Positions 1 through 11,900 of a DNA stretch of 64,000 nt are shown in pieces. Made by a program: the position numbers and the translations under genes. How positions within the stretch are numbered: the first letter of the stretch is position 1; each line of letters starts with the position of its first letter. Origin of the DNA: Camarhynchus parvulus (Eukaryota; Chordata; Aves; Passeriformes; Thraupidae); NCBI RefSeq assembly GCF_901933205.1, contig NC_044573.1, positions 62,797,993 to 62,861,992 of the forward strand. Reading direction: 5' to 3'. The notes under the pieces were generated by a model. The model was not told the DNA's origin and searched no databases. It was given only the letters and a program-made list of their open reading frames with translations.

Positions 1-127
1 ATATGTATTTTGATATTTCTGATTTTCTTTGAAGCTACTCTTCTATAAAGGACTGCCTTCAGATAAACTTTTATTTTATATGCATTGCAGTTTGTTCCTG
101 GGTGTGTGGTATATCTTACTAGTAGCG

Positions 128-870
128 ATCACAGAATTGCATAATACAAATTGAAAGGGAGATGGAAGATTGCGTAGTACAACTGCTCTGCTCAAAGTAG
201 GTTCAACTATAGAGCATTACTCAGGGCTATGTCCAGTCTGGTTTAGAGTATTGTCAAGGCTAGTAATCCTGTAACATCTTTGGGCAATTTGTTACACTGT
301 TTTACTGCCGTCACAATATATTAAAATGGAATTTCCTGTCTTTCAATTCATATCCTTTGCATCTAGTCCTTTCACTGGGTATCAATGAGAAGAGTCTGAC
401 TCAATTTTCAAACCTTCCTGTTAGATATTTATACACATTGACAGGATCTCCCCTGAGGATCCTCTGGGCTGAGCAGTCATAGCTCTCTCAGCTTTTCCCT
501 ATGTCAGATGGCCCAAGCCTTAATCGTCCTCTTGGCCTTTTGTTGGACCTGCTCCAGTGCATCCATGTCATGCTGTTACTGGGGAGCTCAGAACTAGATC
601 CAGCACTCCAGGTATGACTTCACCAGAACCAGTAGTGGGGCAGGGTCACCTCCCTCCAGCAACTTTTGGCAGCACTCTTCATTACACAGCCCAGGATGTT
701 GTTTGCCCTCAAGGGCATGTTTCTGGCTCATGTTCAAACCATTGACCATCAGGGCCCCCAGGTCCTTGTCTGCAAAGCTGCTTTATGACTGATTGTCCCC
801 AGCCTGTACTGTTGCATTGGGCTCTTACCAGGTCCAAGAACTTCATCAAAGTGTATCTTCCAATTTTCGG
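128..870 (-). mobile_element. CR1 LINE fragment (minus strand)
   Basis: On the plus strand it reads as the complement of a CR1 3' half. It starts with a decayed TCACAGAAT-like terminus. Blocks such as GGCTATGTCCAGTCTGG, TAGATATTTATACACATTGA, GAGCTCAGAACTAGATCC and CCCAGGTCCTTGTCTGCAAA then follow in CR1 order. Many substitutions mark it as old. It lies in the intron upstream of the first exon seen. Confidence 0.85.
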
Positions 871-2821
871 CAGTATTTAGGTTCGGAGTTTTTCTAAAGA
901 AAATTTAAAAACATATCTCAAAAATATATTCTTTAATAATATTGTATTATATCTGTAAAGGTTTTATACATTCTCATAAGCATGTACTTCTTATAGATGA
1001 GATATTGAGATGGGGAGTCTAATCCAATTCTTATGTTCCAAAAACAAACAAAAAAGACAAACAACTCCATAGCTGTATTCAAGCACGGTTACAAATATAC
1101 TTACTATAAAATGTGGGTTGTTTTTTTTTTTAAATTGGAAACTTTATACATTTATGAGTTTGGAAGGTAATTAATGGAATATCACAATTAACCAAATAAC
1201 CTGTACTTCAGTTGTTGCATTTGAAAATGTCTTTTTCTATGTTGGTGAAAATTTCATTTGAATGCCCAAGCAGCAGCTGCTTACACTAGATCTTGTATAT
1301 TTCATCATTTATTCTACCACTATTCCATCTACCTAATTTTATTTGCTTATGGTTGGTTGTTCCTGTTGTTTTTTTTTTTTTCACTCTGTCTTGCCTACCA
1401 GAGGTGATGATGTTATAAAGCATTCTCAGCTACTAGTCGTCTCGCAAGTGGTTTTTAACTGCTGGTCTTTGCCATTTATTGTACTTCACAGAAAAAAATA
1501 TCCATCTTCATAATGGTTTCAGTGCTCTTTTCTAATTTTTTTTCTTCTAAATAATAATAAAAATTATAGTTGAACTGTCATTTCTTCTTCTGTGATTTAG
1601 AAAAGTACTGAGAACAAATTGATGTTGCAAAACAGTTAATGTAAAACAAATAAAGCTGAAGAGTACTGAAACTGAACAGATCAAGTTGTTTAAAAAACAA
1701 CAGAAAAAAACCTGAGACATATTCTCATCTTGGCTGTTTAATCCTTGGCCACAACAATGTAAATTTGCAGGTGTTAAATTATTGAGAGAACGGCTTATGA
1801 ATTTTTGCTATTGTCAGTAGAAACATATTAGGAATTACATGGAAGAAAATAAGCTTTGACTAACAGACTATGAATTTAAAACAGTATATTTTCTAGTTCA
1901 TATAAAATCTTATGTGAATGCAAAATATAATGCTGATCAATCTTAATTTATGTTGCATTTTATGACTGTGTTAAAACAGGAAATAAAACCAGTAACAAGA
2001 ATGTTTAGTTACATTGTTTTCCTTGAACTGGAAGCCCTCAATGAAATTATTCTGTTGTGGTCTTAGAGTGAATAGATTAGTTAAAACAAAAAGTAATGTG
2101 ATTTGGACTGCTTTATTTCAGATTTATATGAAAATATATTAGAGTACTTACCCTGTTAATTTGCCCCAAAGTTATGAAAGAAAATTGTATATAATGTACT
2201 GTCTTGTGCACTTGTTATTATTCATTTCATTTATTATTTGTGTTTCTCTGAAAAAACCCAACCCAGCAGATTTGTTGGTTATGTTACATGATAAATCTTT
2301 TATTGCTTTTGAACTGCATTAAATGTGATTATACAGAAGGTCTTAAAAGCCTCTTTTCTAAATGAAAGATATTTTTTTTACCTCCCTTCCTTCCTCCCCC
2401 TTCAGACAACCTAATTCTGAGTTGCTTTGCCAGCCTATTATTGTATAATTTCCTTATAGTTCACATGGAATGTCTTACTAAGCGTGTATAATTTTTGTTA
2501 CACTGTGATGTAAACTCAAAAGTGACTGAGCTGACCAGTAGGTATTTTCTCTGGTTGTTCAGTGCACACAAAAAAAACCTGTTGCGAACCATTCCCTGTT
2601 TGCTTAAGGTTGTGTCACTTGAGTGATTAAAAAGGATATTAAAGAGTGTTCCTGACCTGGTTGTGTGTGAGTTTTTTTCAGACACTTCAAGTGGGTTTTT
2701 TTGTTGTTTTTTCTCCTCTCCCTTTCCATTGCAAGATCTCATAAACATGTTTACCCTTGTCTTTCTGTGCATTACTGGAGTCCTGACTGGTGTGCTACCA
2801 TTTCAATGTGTCCTTCTGCAG
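871..2821. other. TBC1D32 intron, no feature seen
   Basis: AT-rich intron between the CR1 fragment and the first exon. It contains short homopolymer T runs but no exon with usable splice sites and no recognisable repeat. Confidence 0.6.
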
Positions 2822-2944
2822 GCTGTTAAATGTGCTGTGCTGTGAGCTCAATACCCTTTTACTCTTGGAGACTCAGTATAAAGTGTCACAAGTTCTACTA
2901 ACTGCTCAGGAGGAAAATGTCACAGAAACTTCAGAAGGACCAGG
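2822..2944 (+). CDS. TBC1D32: TBC1D32 window exon 1
   Basis: Acceptor TCCTTCTGCAG precedes it and donor GTAAGT follows. It opens with the last base of a split codon and ends with two bases (GG). It reads [20 protein letters not shown] and continues with an acidic tail ([13 protein letters not shown]). The leucine-rich helical start suits the armadillo/HEAT-like middle region described for BROMI. No earlier exon could be recognised between 1 and 2821. Confidence 0.85.
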
Positions 2945-5900
2945 GTAAGTAGTGATTGATGTAAATGTTATTTTAACTATCAAACTCTTCTCCTGTGAAC
3001 AAATAAATGAATGCCTTAGTAGCTTTAAACATACAAATGCTTTCACTTAAACTGGCTTCTAATGTCCATAAGTTTCCTTACGTGCAGGTTTGTCAGCAGT
3101 TTTAAATTATGAAAAGAATAATTGCCTTCTCCTTCTCCCATGTTAACCCCAAAAGTATAAAAAATAAAAAAATATTTTTTTTTACTTTTTAGTTGTATTA
3201 CTCTTAAGTTGTTTCTAAAACAAAAAATGTTTAAAACTTGTGAATGTAAGTATGCCTTTTAATTTTATATATTTTTTAATGTTATGTATTTAATATAAAA
3301 TCAGGGTATTGTTTTAATGTTCATGAATTACAGGCATCATCAGTACTTCAGGGTTTTTATGGGGGAGTATTTTTGTTGTTGTTGTTATTGTTTGGTTTCT
3401 AGCTTTGTCAACTCTCCAATAGCTTCTTTGTAGCTTAGTCAACTCCCCAGCTTCTGTGACTTTCCACTGCTGTCTTCTAAATAAAGTTGCTCAGCGCATC
3501 CTTTAAAAAGGAAAAAAAAAGTATTTTTGGGACACAAGTGGATAGTCATTTAGTTACTGATGTTTTTTCCTTTTTCATGGCATGCTGAGTTTTAAGTCTT
3601 TTCCTCTTACTGTTTGTTATATGGGACCATTACAGAATGTAAGTCAAACAGTATGGATGAAGATGATAGTTATTTACTATTTGAAGATGAAAGCTGCTAT
3701 TTGCCTACTAAGGCAAATCTTTTATTAAGAAACTTGTTGAATAAAAACTGGATGTTACTGCTTTCAAAAATGTTGTACCTTTGGCTGCCCAGTGACTTCA
3801 GACAGCAAGTTGTCTCTGTTTCAAGTAGTGAATAACTGCTTATTTGTGACAGCAGAAATATACTGGTAGGCAAAATAAGGAGCAAATTTTTATGGTCCAT
3901 TAACTGTCACTGCCAGAATTATATAATTTTTTATGTGACATAAGAAAATCTGTGAGATTTTCTACTCTTTTGGGTCCAGTAATTGCTCAAATTTTTCTAA
4001 TCGGTAGTAGGTAGGGAAGCACACAGAACAATGCTTGGAGACATCTCAAAATACTAAATGTTTCTGTTTATTTATGCCTATTTGTATTCCAGGCTGTGTT
4101 TTAACTCTGGTATGTTTCTCAAAATATTCTTGCTTCTTTAAGTTTTCTGAATTGAATAGTCAGTAAATCAAAGGTTGTAATTTTTGAAGGTTTGTTGTGT
4201 TTTCTTTGGGGTTTTTTCCACAGAGTTTTTATAATTGATGGTCTGTCAGTGGAGAGAAACCATGTTCTTGTAAGGATAAATCTGATCGGAGGACCACAGG
4301 AAAGGATTTTGCCTTTGAGAGAATTAGATAAGGTTAGAATTTTAAGTTTATTAGTTTCTTTCTGTAACTTGTGCCTTCATTAACTGAACATTTTTGCTGA
4401 TAATTTGGCATGTGAAAAATTATTTAACACCAGACCACCTTTAGCTTTATGAAATGTTAATATTTTAAAGTGATACACTGAGCAAATACATTGCTCCCGC
4501 TATCTGGGGATTGCCATGTACCTAGGACATACTGTGTTCAGATGACATATTTATTTTGCTCCATTTTAGTGTTACTTTTTAAGTGAATGCAATTTTTTGG
4601 TTTTTTTCCTTTTATATTTCTGTGTTTTCTTTACTAGCTTTCCATTTATCTTTGTATTATTTGATATTTTTTCCATTCTTGGGTTCTCATATGCAGTATC
4701 TAATACCTAGAGCTTTCATCAATGTTCTAACAAAGGAGTGTTTGTTAAGCAACTTCTTTAAATGTTCTACTTCTCACTGGCTGTCAGTCTCATAAAGATG
4801 AAATGCAGATTACTGTCAGCACAACAAAGACACCTAAATCAATGTATAAAGTTGGAAATGCAGTTTAGTAGGTTGTTGGGGTTTCTTCTTTGTATTTTTT
4901 ATAAAACTTGCAATTTCCTTTGTGGCTGAAAAAAGGAACTGTAAAATCAAAACTGTCAGTGGTGTATACGCCATAAAAAACTTAAGAGTCTCAAAGCTTT
5001 TTGGATTTTCTATCCTTTTTTTTTTTTGGTGATAGCACATCTCATTGGAAATTTTAGTATCAAGCAATTTTGGTGCATAAGCTGTAATTCTGGGAACTGT
5101 ACCTTTGTTAATCAAGAAAAAGCTATTAATGTTTCTGCTAAATTAATTTATTTCTGGTCCTGTTTCTAGGACAGTGGTCTATATCCTTGGCCAATGTTTT
5201 CATCATTCCCTGTGCCAAAGTGCTATTTTGCAGAAATTCCTAGGAAAGCTGAATTCAGACGAGGTACGTAGAAAGCATGCGAGCAGTGTAGATTTCATGC
5301 AAGTATCTCAGTCAATTTAAAAAATTTCTTTTTCCTTCCTCTCTGCACCCTGCTCCCCACCCTCACATCCCACTGATCATAATCTCATGAAATACGTAAG
5401 GTTATTTCAGTGCTGGCTGCAATTGTAGCTAAATAAGTTGGTTTGGTTTTGCTTGTCTGGCTTTGTGCAACTGTCAATCTGAAAAGCTGTTTGGTAATCT
5501 AATTCTTATGCACACTTCAAGATTAACCTCCTGGCTCATCTTTGGTGGGTGACTCATAAGGTACATTTATATTATCTCTCTAGTAACTGAAGCAAGACAG
5601 TTTGCTTAAACTGCAGAGTTCTTTGTACACTATTTTTGTGATTCACATCCCTGTGTTTACTGAGCTTGGTGGTGTGTGAAATAGACAGTGTTTAGGATAG
5701 TTGGTTTCCACATTGAACATCAATTTGGAATGTGAGCAGACTGAAGAATCCTTTGAAGAGCTACCTAGGCACAGCAGTTTAATTCACACAGAGAAACTCT
5801 TTTAAGGTTTTAGTTTGCATAGACAATGCAAAAGAATTAGGTGAATTGTTTGGTAAATAAATAATTCATTGTATTTATCCATGTTTACTATATCCCTGAG

Positions 5901-8900
5901 ATGAACTTGTTAGAAATTATGAATTTCCTTAGCAGAGAAAGATTTACAGAAGTGACAGAAATTTTACATTAACTGTGGACTATAATATAGTCTGTTTGTA
6001 TATATCTGGGGGGAAAAAAATTGAAAAGGTGATTTCCTGCTCTGACCAGAGGAAAGGCCATATAGTTATAAAAGAAGGGAGTTTTCTGTATCTTAGCTTT
6101 TGTAATACTCTTCCAGGCTTCCCAAGACAAGTTTCATAAGACAACAATCAGATAATGGTAAAGTGTGTGTCTTCAAGGAGGCAGTAGTGTCATTCTTGGG
6201 TTGGAAAAGCATATTGTATTGTTATCATTACTCTCAGAATGTGTTCAAAGGATCCCTTGGTTCTCTTGTTCAGAATAATTCCATTGCTCATCATTACCCA
6301 GTGGGCTAATGAAATAGATATTACAGTTATCACATTTGTGGATGACAGCCAACTAAGAAAACTTGGGTAAAACTTTGGCTAAAAGTAAATTTGCTGAAAT
6401 GAAGTGTCAAAGGTTTTCAAATGAGTTTGAAAAATTGAAATCAAAGAAATGTTTTAATTTGGAATGGTATTTTTGATGTTAAGGGTAACTGAAGTAAAAG
6501 ATTATATAACTGCAAAATGAACAGAATGTTTGGTAGTGGAATCAAAATATTTTGTGTTTGTTGTTTGAAAATAAAAGGGAAATAAACCATTGAAAGTGTT
6601 CTATTTCAGTACTAGGTTAAAAAAAACAAGCCACTCAATTGTGAATAAATGATTTGCCAGATTGAAGCTTTCAGGATGTGTAAGTTATTTTGAAAGAAAG
6701 CATTAGAATAAATAGATCAAAAATTAAAATAATGAAGTTCATAAGTTGCTATTGTAGTGCTTGCAAAAAAAGAAATCCAGAGCATGAATAGAAAATGGAG
6801 AATATCTGAACTGTATTTTTAAGCACTATGATATGGCAGTGATAGACAGTTTTCTTTCACAAGAGAGGTTAAAAATGCAATTACAAGATGGATCCATGAG
6901 TTACATTTATACAAGATCTTGCAACTTCTTTGTGTTGTGAATATTCAGAATTCATGTTGTGTGCTACTCAGATTGCTTGGAGTTTAGAAAAATACTTGTT
7001 GAATTTTCATTCTGCTTTAGTGCAAGGAGATGGACACGGTTCACACAGACTTTTGACTGACAAGAGTTCTGCAGCCATTGTGTGAGTGGGAATGCATGAC
7101 TGCTTCATTGTATCTGTTGTCAAGGATTGAAGGGCAGTGCAATGTCTCTGGTTTCCTGAACCTGCCTGCGTTCAGATTTCATGCTATAGTGTTTCAATAT
7201 GTAACCTGTGAGGTATCATTCTGGTGCTCTTATTTTGGTGTTTCTATGACATGAATAATTAAGACTGGTAGATTCTTAGTACTGTTAAAGAATGTATAGT
7301 TTCTTTGGCTGAAAAAGCTGTAACTGTAGGTTTTATTCTGTCTGTCCTGATCTCTTATTTGTGTCCTCTTTTATTGCTCAAGAAACATGGACATCTCAAG
7401 AGAAACTTACCTTTTCTTTGTGCTTTGAAAATTTATCCTATATCCATCACATAATTGTGATGGCAGATGTGAAAACATAACCTGAGTTGATATCTAGATG
7501 TATTTATATAATAGATGGAGATGGCTTGTGAATATTAAAAAAAAAAAAATATTTACAGATGTGCCTTGAATATGATACTGCTAATAGTTCTGTTTATAAC
7601 CCTCCTTTCAGATAGAGTTGAATGACAGATGCTATAACAGAACATTTGGCAACTAGTGTGGCCAAACTGAGGTCAGGGAAAAGGAAGATTTCCAGATCTC
7701 TGGTTTTCCATTTCCAGATCTCTGGATTTAATTTATCCTGTATCTGGTATAATGGAAACCATGGATAAAACTGAAAGTAGCTTATGAGTGGTGATTAATT
7801 AAAAGGACTTGTTCACACTGAGATTTCCAGCATGAAAACCCAAGAAGTGGGTAGGGGTTTTATTCTATAAATTCTTTTGAAGAACAGTGCTAAATGTGCA
7901 ACGCTGACACCTTAGGGTTCAGCTGTAATAAAAAGTAGAGCAGTGGTAAATGTGACAGTGTATGGAACAAGTTTCCCAGCACCAAGGCCTGAAGGTTGTA
8001 TGTAACAGAACTCTTTTATTAACACTCTTGCTTTTATTCTGTGCTATTATTGTGATCCCAGACATTGACAAGTGCATATTTTGACTCACTGAATAAAAAA
8101 GGACTATTGTAATTTAGTAACTGCATTGACTTAGTGGAGTATCTCTTCCATTTCATGAGGATACCTTGAGTAAGCAGACTCACCCAAAAAATATGTTTGT
8201 ATTTCAGGAAATCTTGCAGTGCATCAATGTTTACAAATATCTGTCCTGGCTTTACAGATGCTAGGTATTTGTTTGTGTGGTATATGAGTCTGCAGGAAAA
8301 AATTTATGGAAAAATAAATTTGGTTGATTTTATGTTAATATGCTCTAAAAATTTCAGCCAGTAGTTAGAGTTTGAAAAGTACTGGATAGCCATATATTAA
8401 TATGATTCACTACGGTCAAAGATAATTTATAGTGAAACTTCAAATGATTTATGTGGATCATTATTTATATGTGAAAATTAATTATGCCATTTCTACTTGT
8501 TTACACTCCAGCAAGATACCCTGTTGCTTTTCTTGTTTATTTGTTCAATTATTATTTTATTAAGGTAATTTGAGGAAGAACTATTAAGTAATTTTCAAAG
8601 AGTGATATCATCCTTTTATATTCAGGAAACAATTGTGTAAAGATTTTTTTTAAACTTGTAATATTAACTATAGTTTCGATTATTAAAAGTTAAACTCTTT
8701 ACAAGGCTATTAAACTGTAATATTCACTCTTCTATTTGTACAGAATATGTTTTTCTTTTCTAGTCCTAGCTCTGCAGTTATGGCAGTTGGTAATGGCTGT
8801 GGCTGAAGAATATTGTCTGTAAATGTCCTACAGTGATGCATTCACTGCTTAACATTTCCCTAAACTTGGGTACTCCACCATTCATTAATATTATTTTCTT

Positions 8901-11900
8901 CTGAAATCATACATTCCAGAATTGGTACCAAAAATCTGGTTATTTGTTATCAAAAGTATTTTGATAATTTATCTCAGCCACTGTTCTCTGAGTTCTTTGC
9001 TTTAAACTTCTAACTTGAATGGGAATATGCTGCCATGTTTACGGTTTGGTTTCATTGAGGGTTTCTTGTTTGTTTGTTTGTTTGTTTTGTTTGGTTTTGG
9101 TTTTTTAATCTGATTTAATTATCTTTTTTTGCACTACCTGGTATTAGCAGTGTTTCAGTTTTTTTAAAACTTTCTCTGTCAAAGAATCAGTAGTATTATC
9201 TTTTCTGTTATTCCTTATAATGTCACATAATTGCCTTAATCACCTACACTTCTTTGACTTGTACTCCTTTTTATATTTTCCATGATAGTCATGTACAAGT
9301 CTGTTGTCTTTTGCTTTTAAGTCCACTCAATTAAAAAAAGATGAAAGAGTAGTAAGGTCTATGAGAAATGCATATGAGCTTTCCTTAATTATATATCTCT
9401 ATATGGATTTGTTTCTATGTACTAGCCAAATAAATTGTAGTCAGGTTATTAGTCTCTCAATTTAGATTTTGAATAAGATATGCATGGATTTACAGATCTT
9501 AGTTATTAATCACAGAAAAACACTTCTGCCACAAAGCACAGTCAGATGAGAAGGGGCTTGTTGCATTTCTTGTGTTTTATAAAACATTGATGAATTTTTC
9601 TGAGTCTTACTTTCTTTAGAAGATCTAAACAAGCTAGCTGAAGAATTATTTGAAGAAGTATAAAGCAGCATCTTTTAGAAAAGGGAGATCAATTTAAACT
9701 TGTTGTTATGATGTAGTGGTTCAGATTTCATACATGAGTGGAAGTGTAGCTTATTTATAGTGCAATTTCATAGCTTCATACACTAATAAATGTGGGGGTT
9801 TTTTTTTTTCTCATGGGATTACACAGAACCACCAGTGCTAGGACAAGGTAAGCACAAGTAACGGATGGGATGGCAAAATATAACCACATATGAAGAAGAG
9901 AGCAGAAGTGCAGCAGATTAATTAAATTGACATTAGTTTTCAATCATGTCCATATTTAAGAGCTTGCTAGCTTTTAAATGACTAAGACCTTCTCTCAGTA
10001 GGCCTTTGTCATTTAAAGGCCTAGAAGATCTAGAAGACCTTCATTCAGAAGGTCTAGTATTTTTTCAGGAAAAAAATCAAATTCAAGTCATTAATTTAGG
10101 ATAACTTGTGAACTCATTTAGTGACAAACCAGAAAAGAGAAGAAATAAAAGCAGGACTTCTGTTTCTTGGTGTTGGTGTGTTTAGAACACCTCTAGTGGT
10201 AGTGGTAATGTGACAGCCTGCCCTCAGTAACACATAATATACATAGCCCAGAACTGTGTTGTTGCTTAAGTTTCAGCTACAGGGTAATACTGTTGGGCAA
10301 GTTGTAGTTGCCTACTAAATTGTGAAAGCAAGCTGGGGTTTTTTAGATATCATGAGTGTTTGGAAGCAATTGTCATTCCAAAAACCCCCCAAGGTTCTGT
10401 CTTTTTTTTTTTTTTGTACTGTGATGACCTGCTGGCAGAAGTGATAGTCCACATTTAATGACAAGTTAAGGGAAGCAATGGTTTACCTGGAAGAAAATAA
10501 GCTGCAGTGAGTTTCCACAGTATGATACCAGTTTCAGTTTGTAGTGGATATATTAAATACATGACTGCACCGCAGTATCTTGGTTGCATGGGTCTCTGGT
10601 ACATTGACTGATTAAGTCTCAGCTTGTAGTCTCTGATACTTGTCTGCCAAACTGAATTACTACAAGTCCTTGAGGAAGTAAAATAACTATTTAACTTGTA
10701 TCAAGGAGTGTTTCTTTGCAGTTCTAGGATTTTCTTCAATACTCAACTGTTTCAGAAATGACAAAAAAGGACAGAGAAAGAACTAGAAATCATATTGATA
10801 ATACTGTAAGAGTTAAATCCTTCTTCACATTAAATTTTCATAAGTAAGCTGTTCTAAGCATCACTGCATGTTATTTGGGAAGATACTGAGGACTTATTTA
10901 TTTGAGGATAACAAAGAAATTTCAGGTTAATTAATTTGGAGGCATTATTAATGATAATTAAGTTATTATAATAAGATTGTTTTGAAATGTTATGTATTGT
11001 ATAATAAATTCCAGCGACAGGGATACAATCTACTAATTAGAAATCATTAAGGTCTTTAGATGAGTTTAAAATAAATTACATGCAAAATCATAATTCTGTT
11101 GAAAATATTCTAATAATCTAAAAAGAATAAGATCCTTTGAAAAGAATGTTTTGAAATAGAAATGGTATAAAGAAGTAAAAGTACCAGCAAACATTCTTCA
11201 TATCCATAGACTGGCTCAAACAATTGACACATGTCCTGGTTTAGGGCAAATTTAGGGAGGAAATCTCCAGAGAGGTTCCTCTAGAAAGCAGATTCAAGCG
11301 GCTCCTCCTCTCACCAGTTTGGGAGAAAAAATTTCCTTCAAGAAAAATGGAAAAAACTTTATTTAACAAGCAAAGTACTCGCAAACATGAAAAGTGAATA
11401 CTATTAATGGTCCAACAGCAGAGGAATTGTACACAGCTGGAGTGAATGCATATGCATTTGCTTTGTGTCAGGTACCATCTTTATTTTTCTCCTTCAGATG
11501 GCCAGAAAGTATTTCATAGCAGCATCAAGGACTCTGGGAGCCAAGTTATCTGGTAGTTGCCAAGTGCCCTGGCAGCCAAGAGAGCGAACTGTGTCCTGGG
11601 GGGCATCAGGCACAGCATTGTCAGCTGGGCAAGGAGGGGATTGTCCCGTCCTGGGGGCAGTTTTGGGCGCCACAACATAGAAAAGAGATTAAGCCATAAG
11701 AGAGTGTCCAGAAGAGGGCAGCAAGGATGGTGAATGTCTGAAGGGGGAGCCTTTAGCAGCGTGGTTGAGGTCACTTGGTCTGTTCAGCCTGGAGGAGACC
11801 TCACTGTGGTCTTCAAAATCCTTACAAGTGGAAGTGGAGGTGCAGGTATTGATCTTTTCATGCTTGTGATCAATGACAGGATTTGAGGAAATGGTATGAT

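Noticed and set aside
6290..6370. Possible CR1 reverse-transcriptase remnant around TTTGTGGATGACAGCCAAC
   Set aside because: Only a short resemblance to the codons of an F-x-D-D motif and no flanking CR1 blocks.
7688..7725. Direct repeat ATTTCCAGATCTCTGG, two copies
   Set aside because: A real but ordinary short duplication with no further structure.
9619..9657. Exon-like segment after CTTTCTTTAG reading [13 protein letters not shown]
   Set aside because: It resembles the start of window exon 4 in composition, but the only possible donor (GTATAAAG) leaves the wrong phase for the next exon, and direct joining of exons 3 and 4 is in phase.
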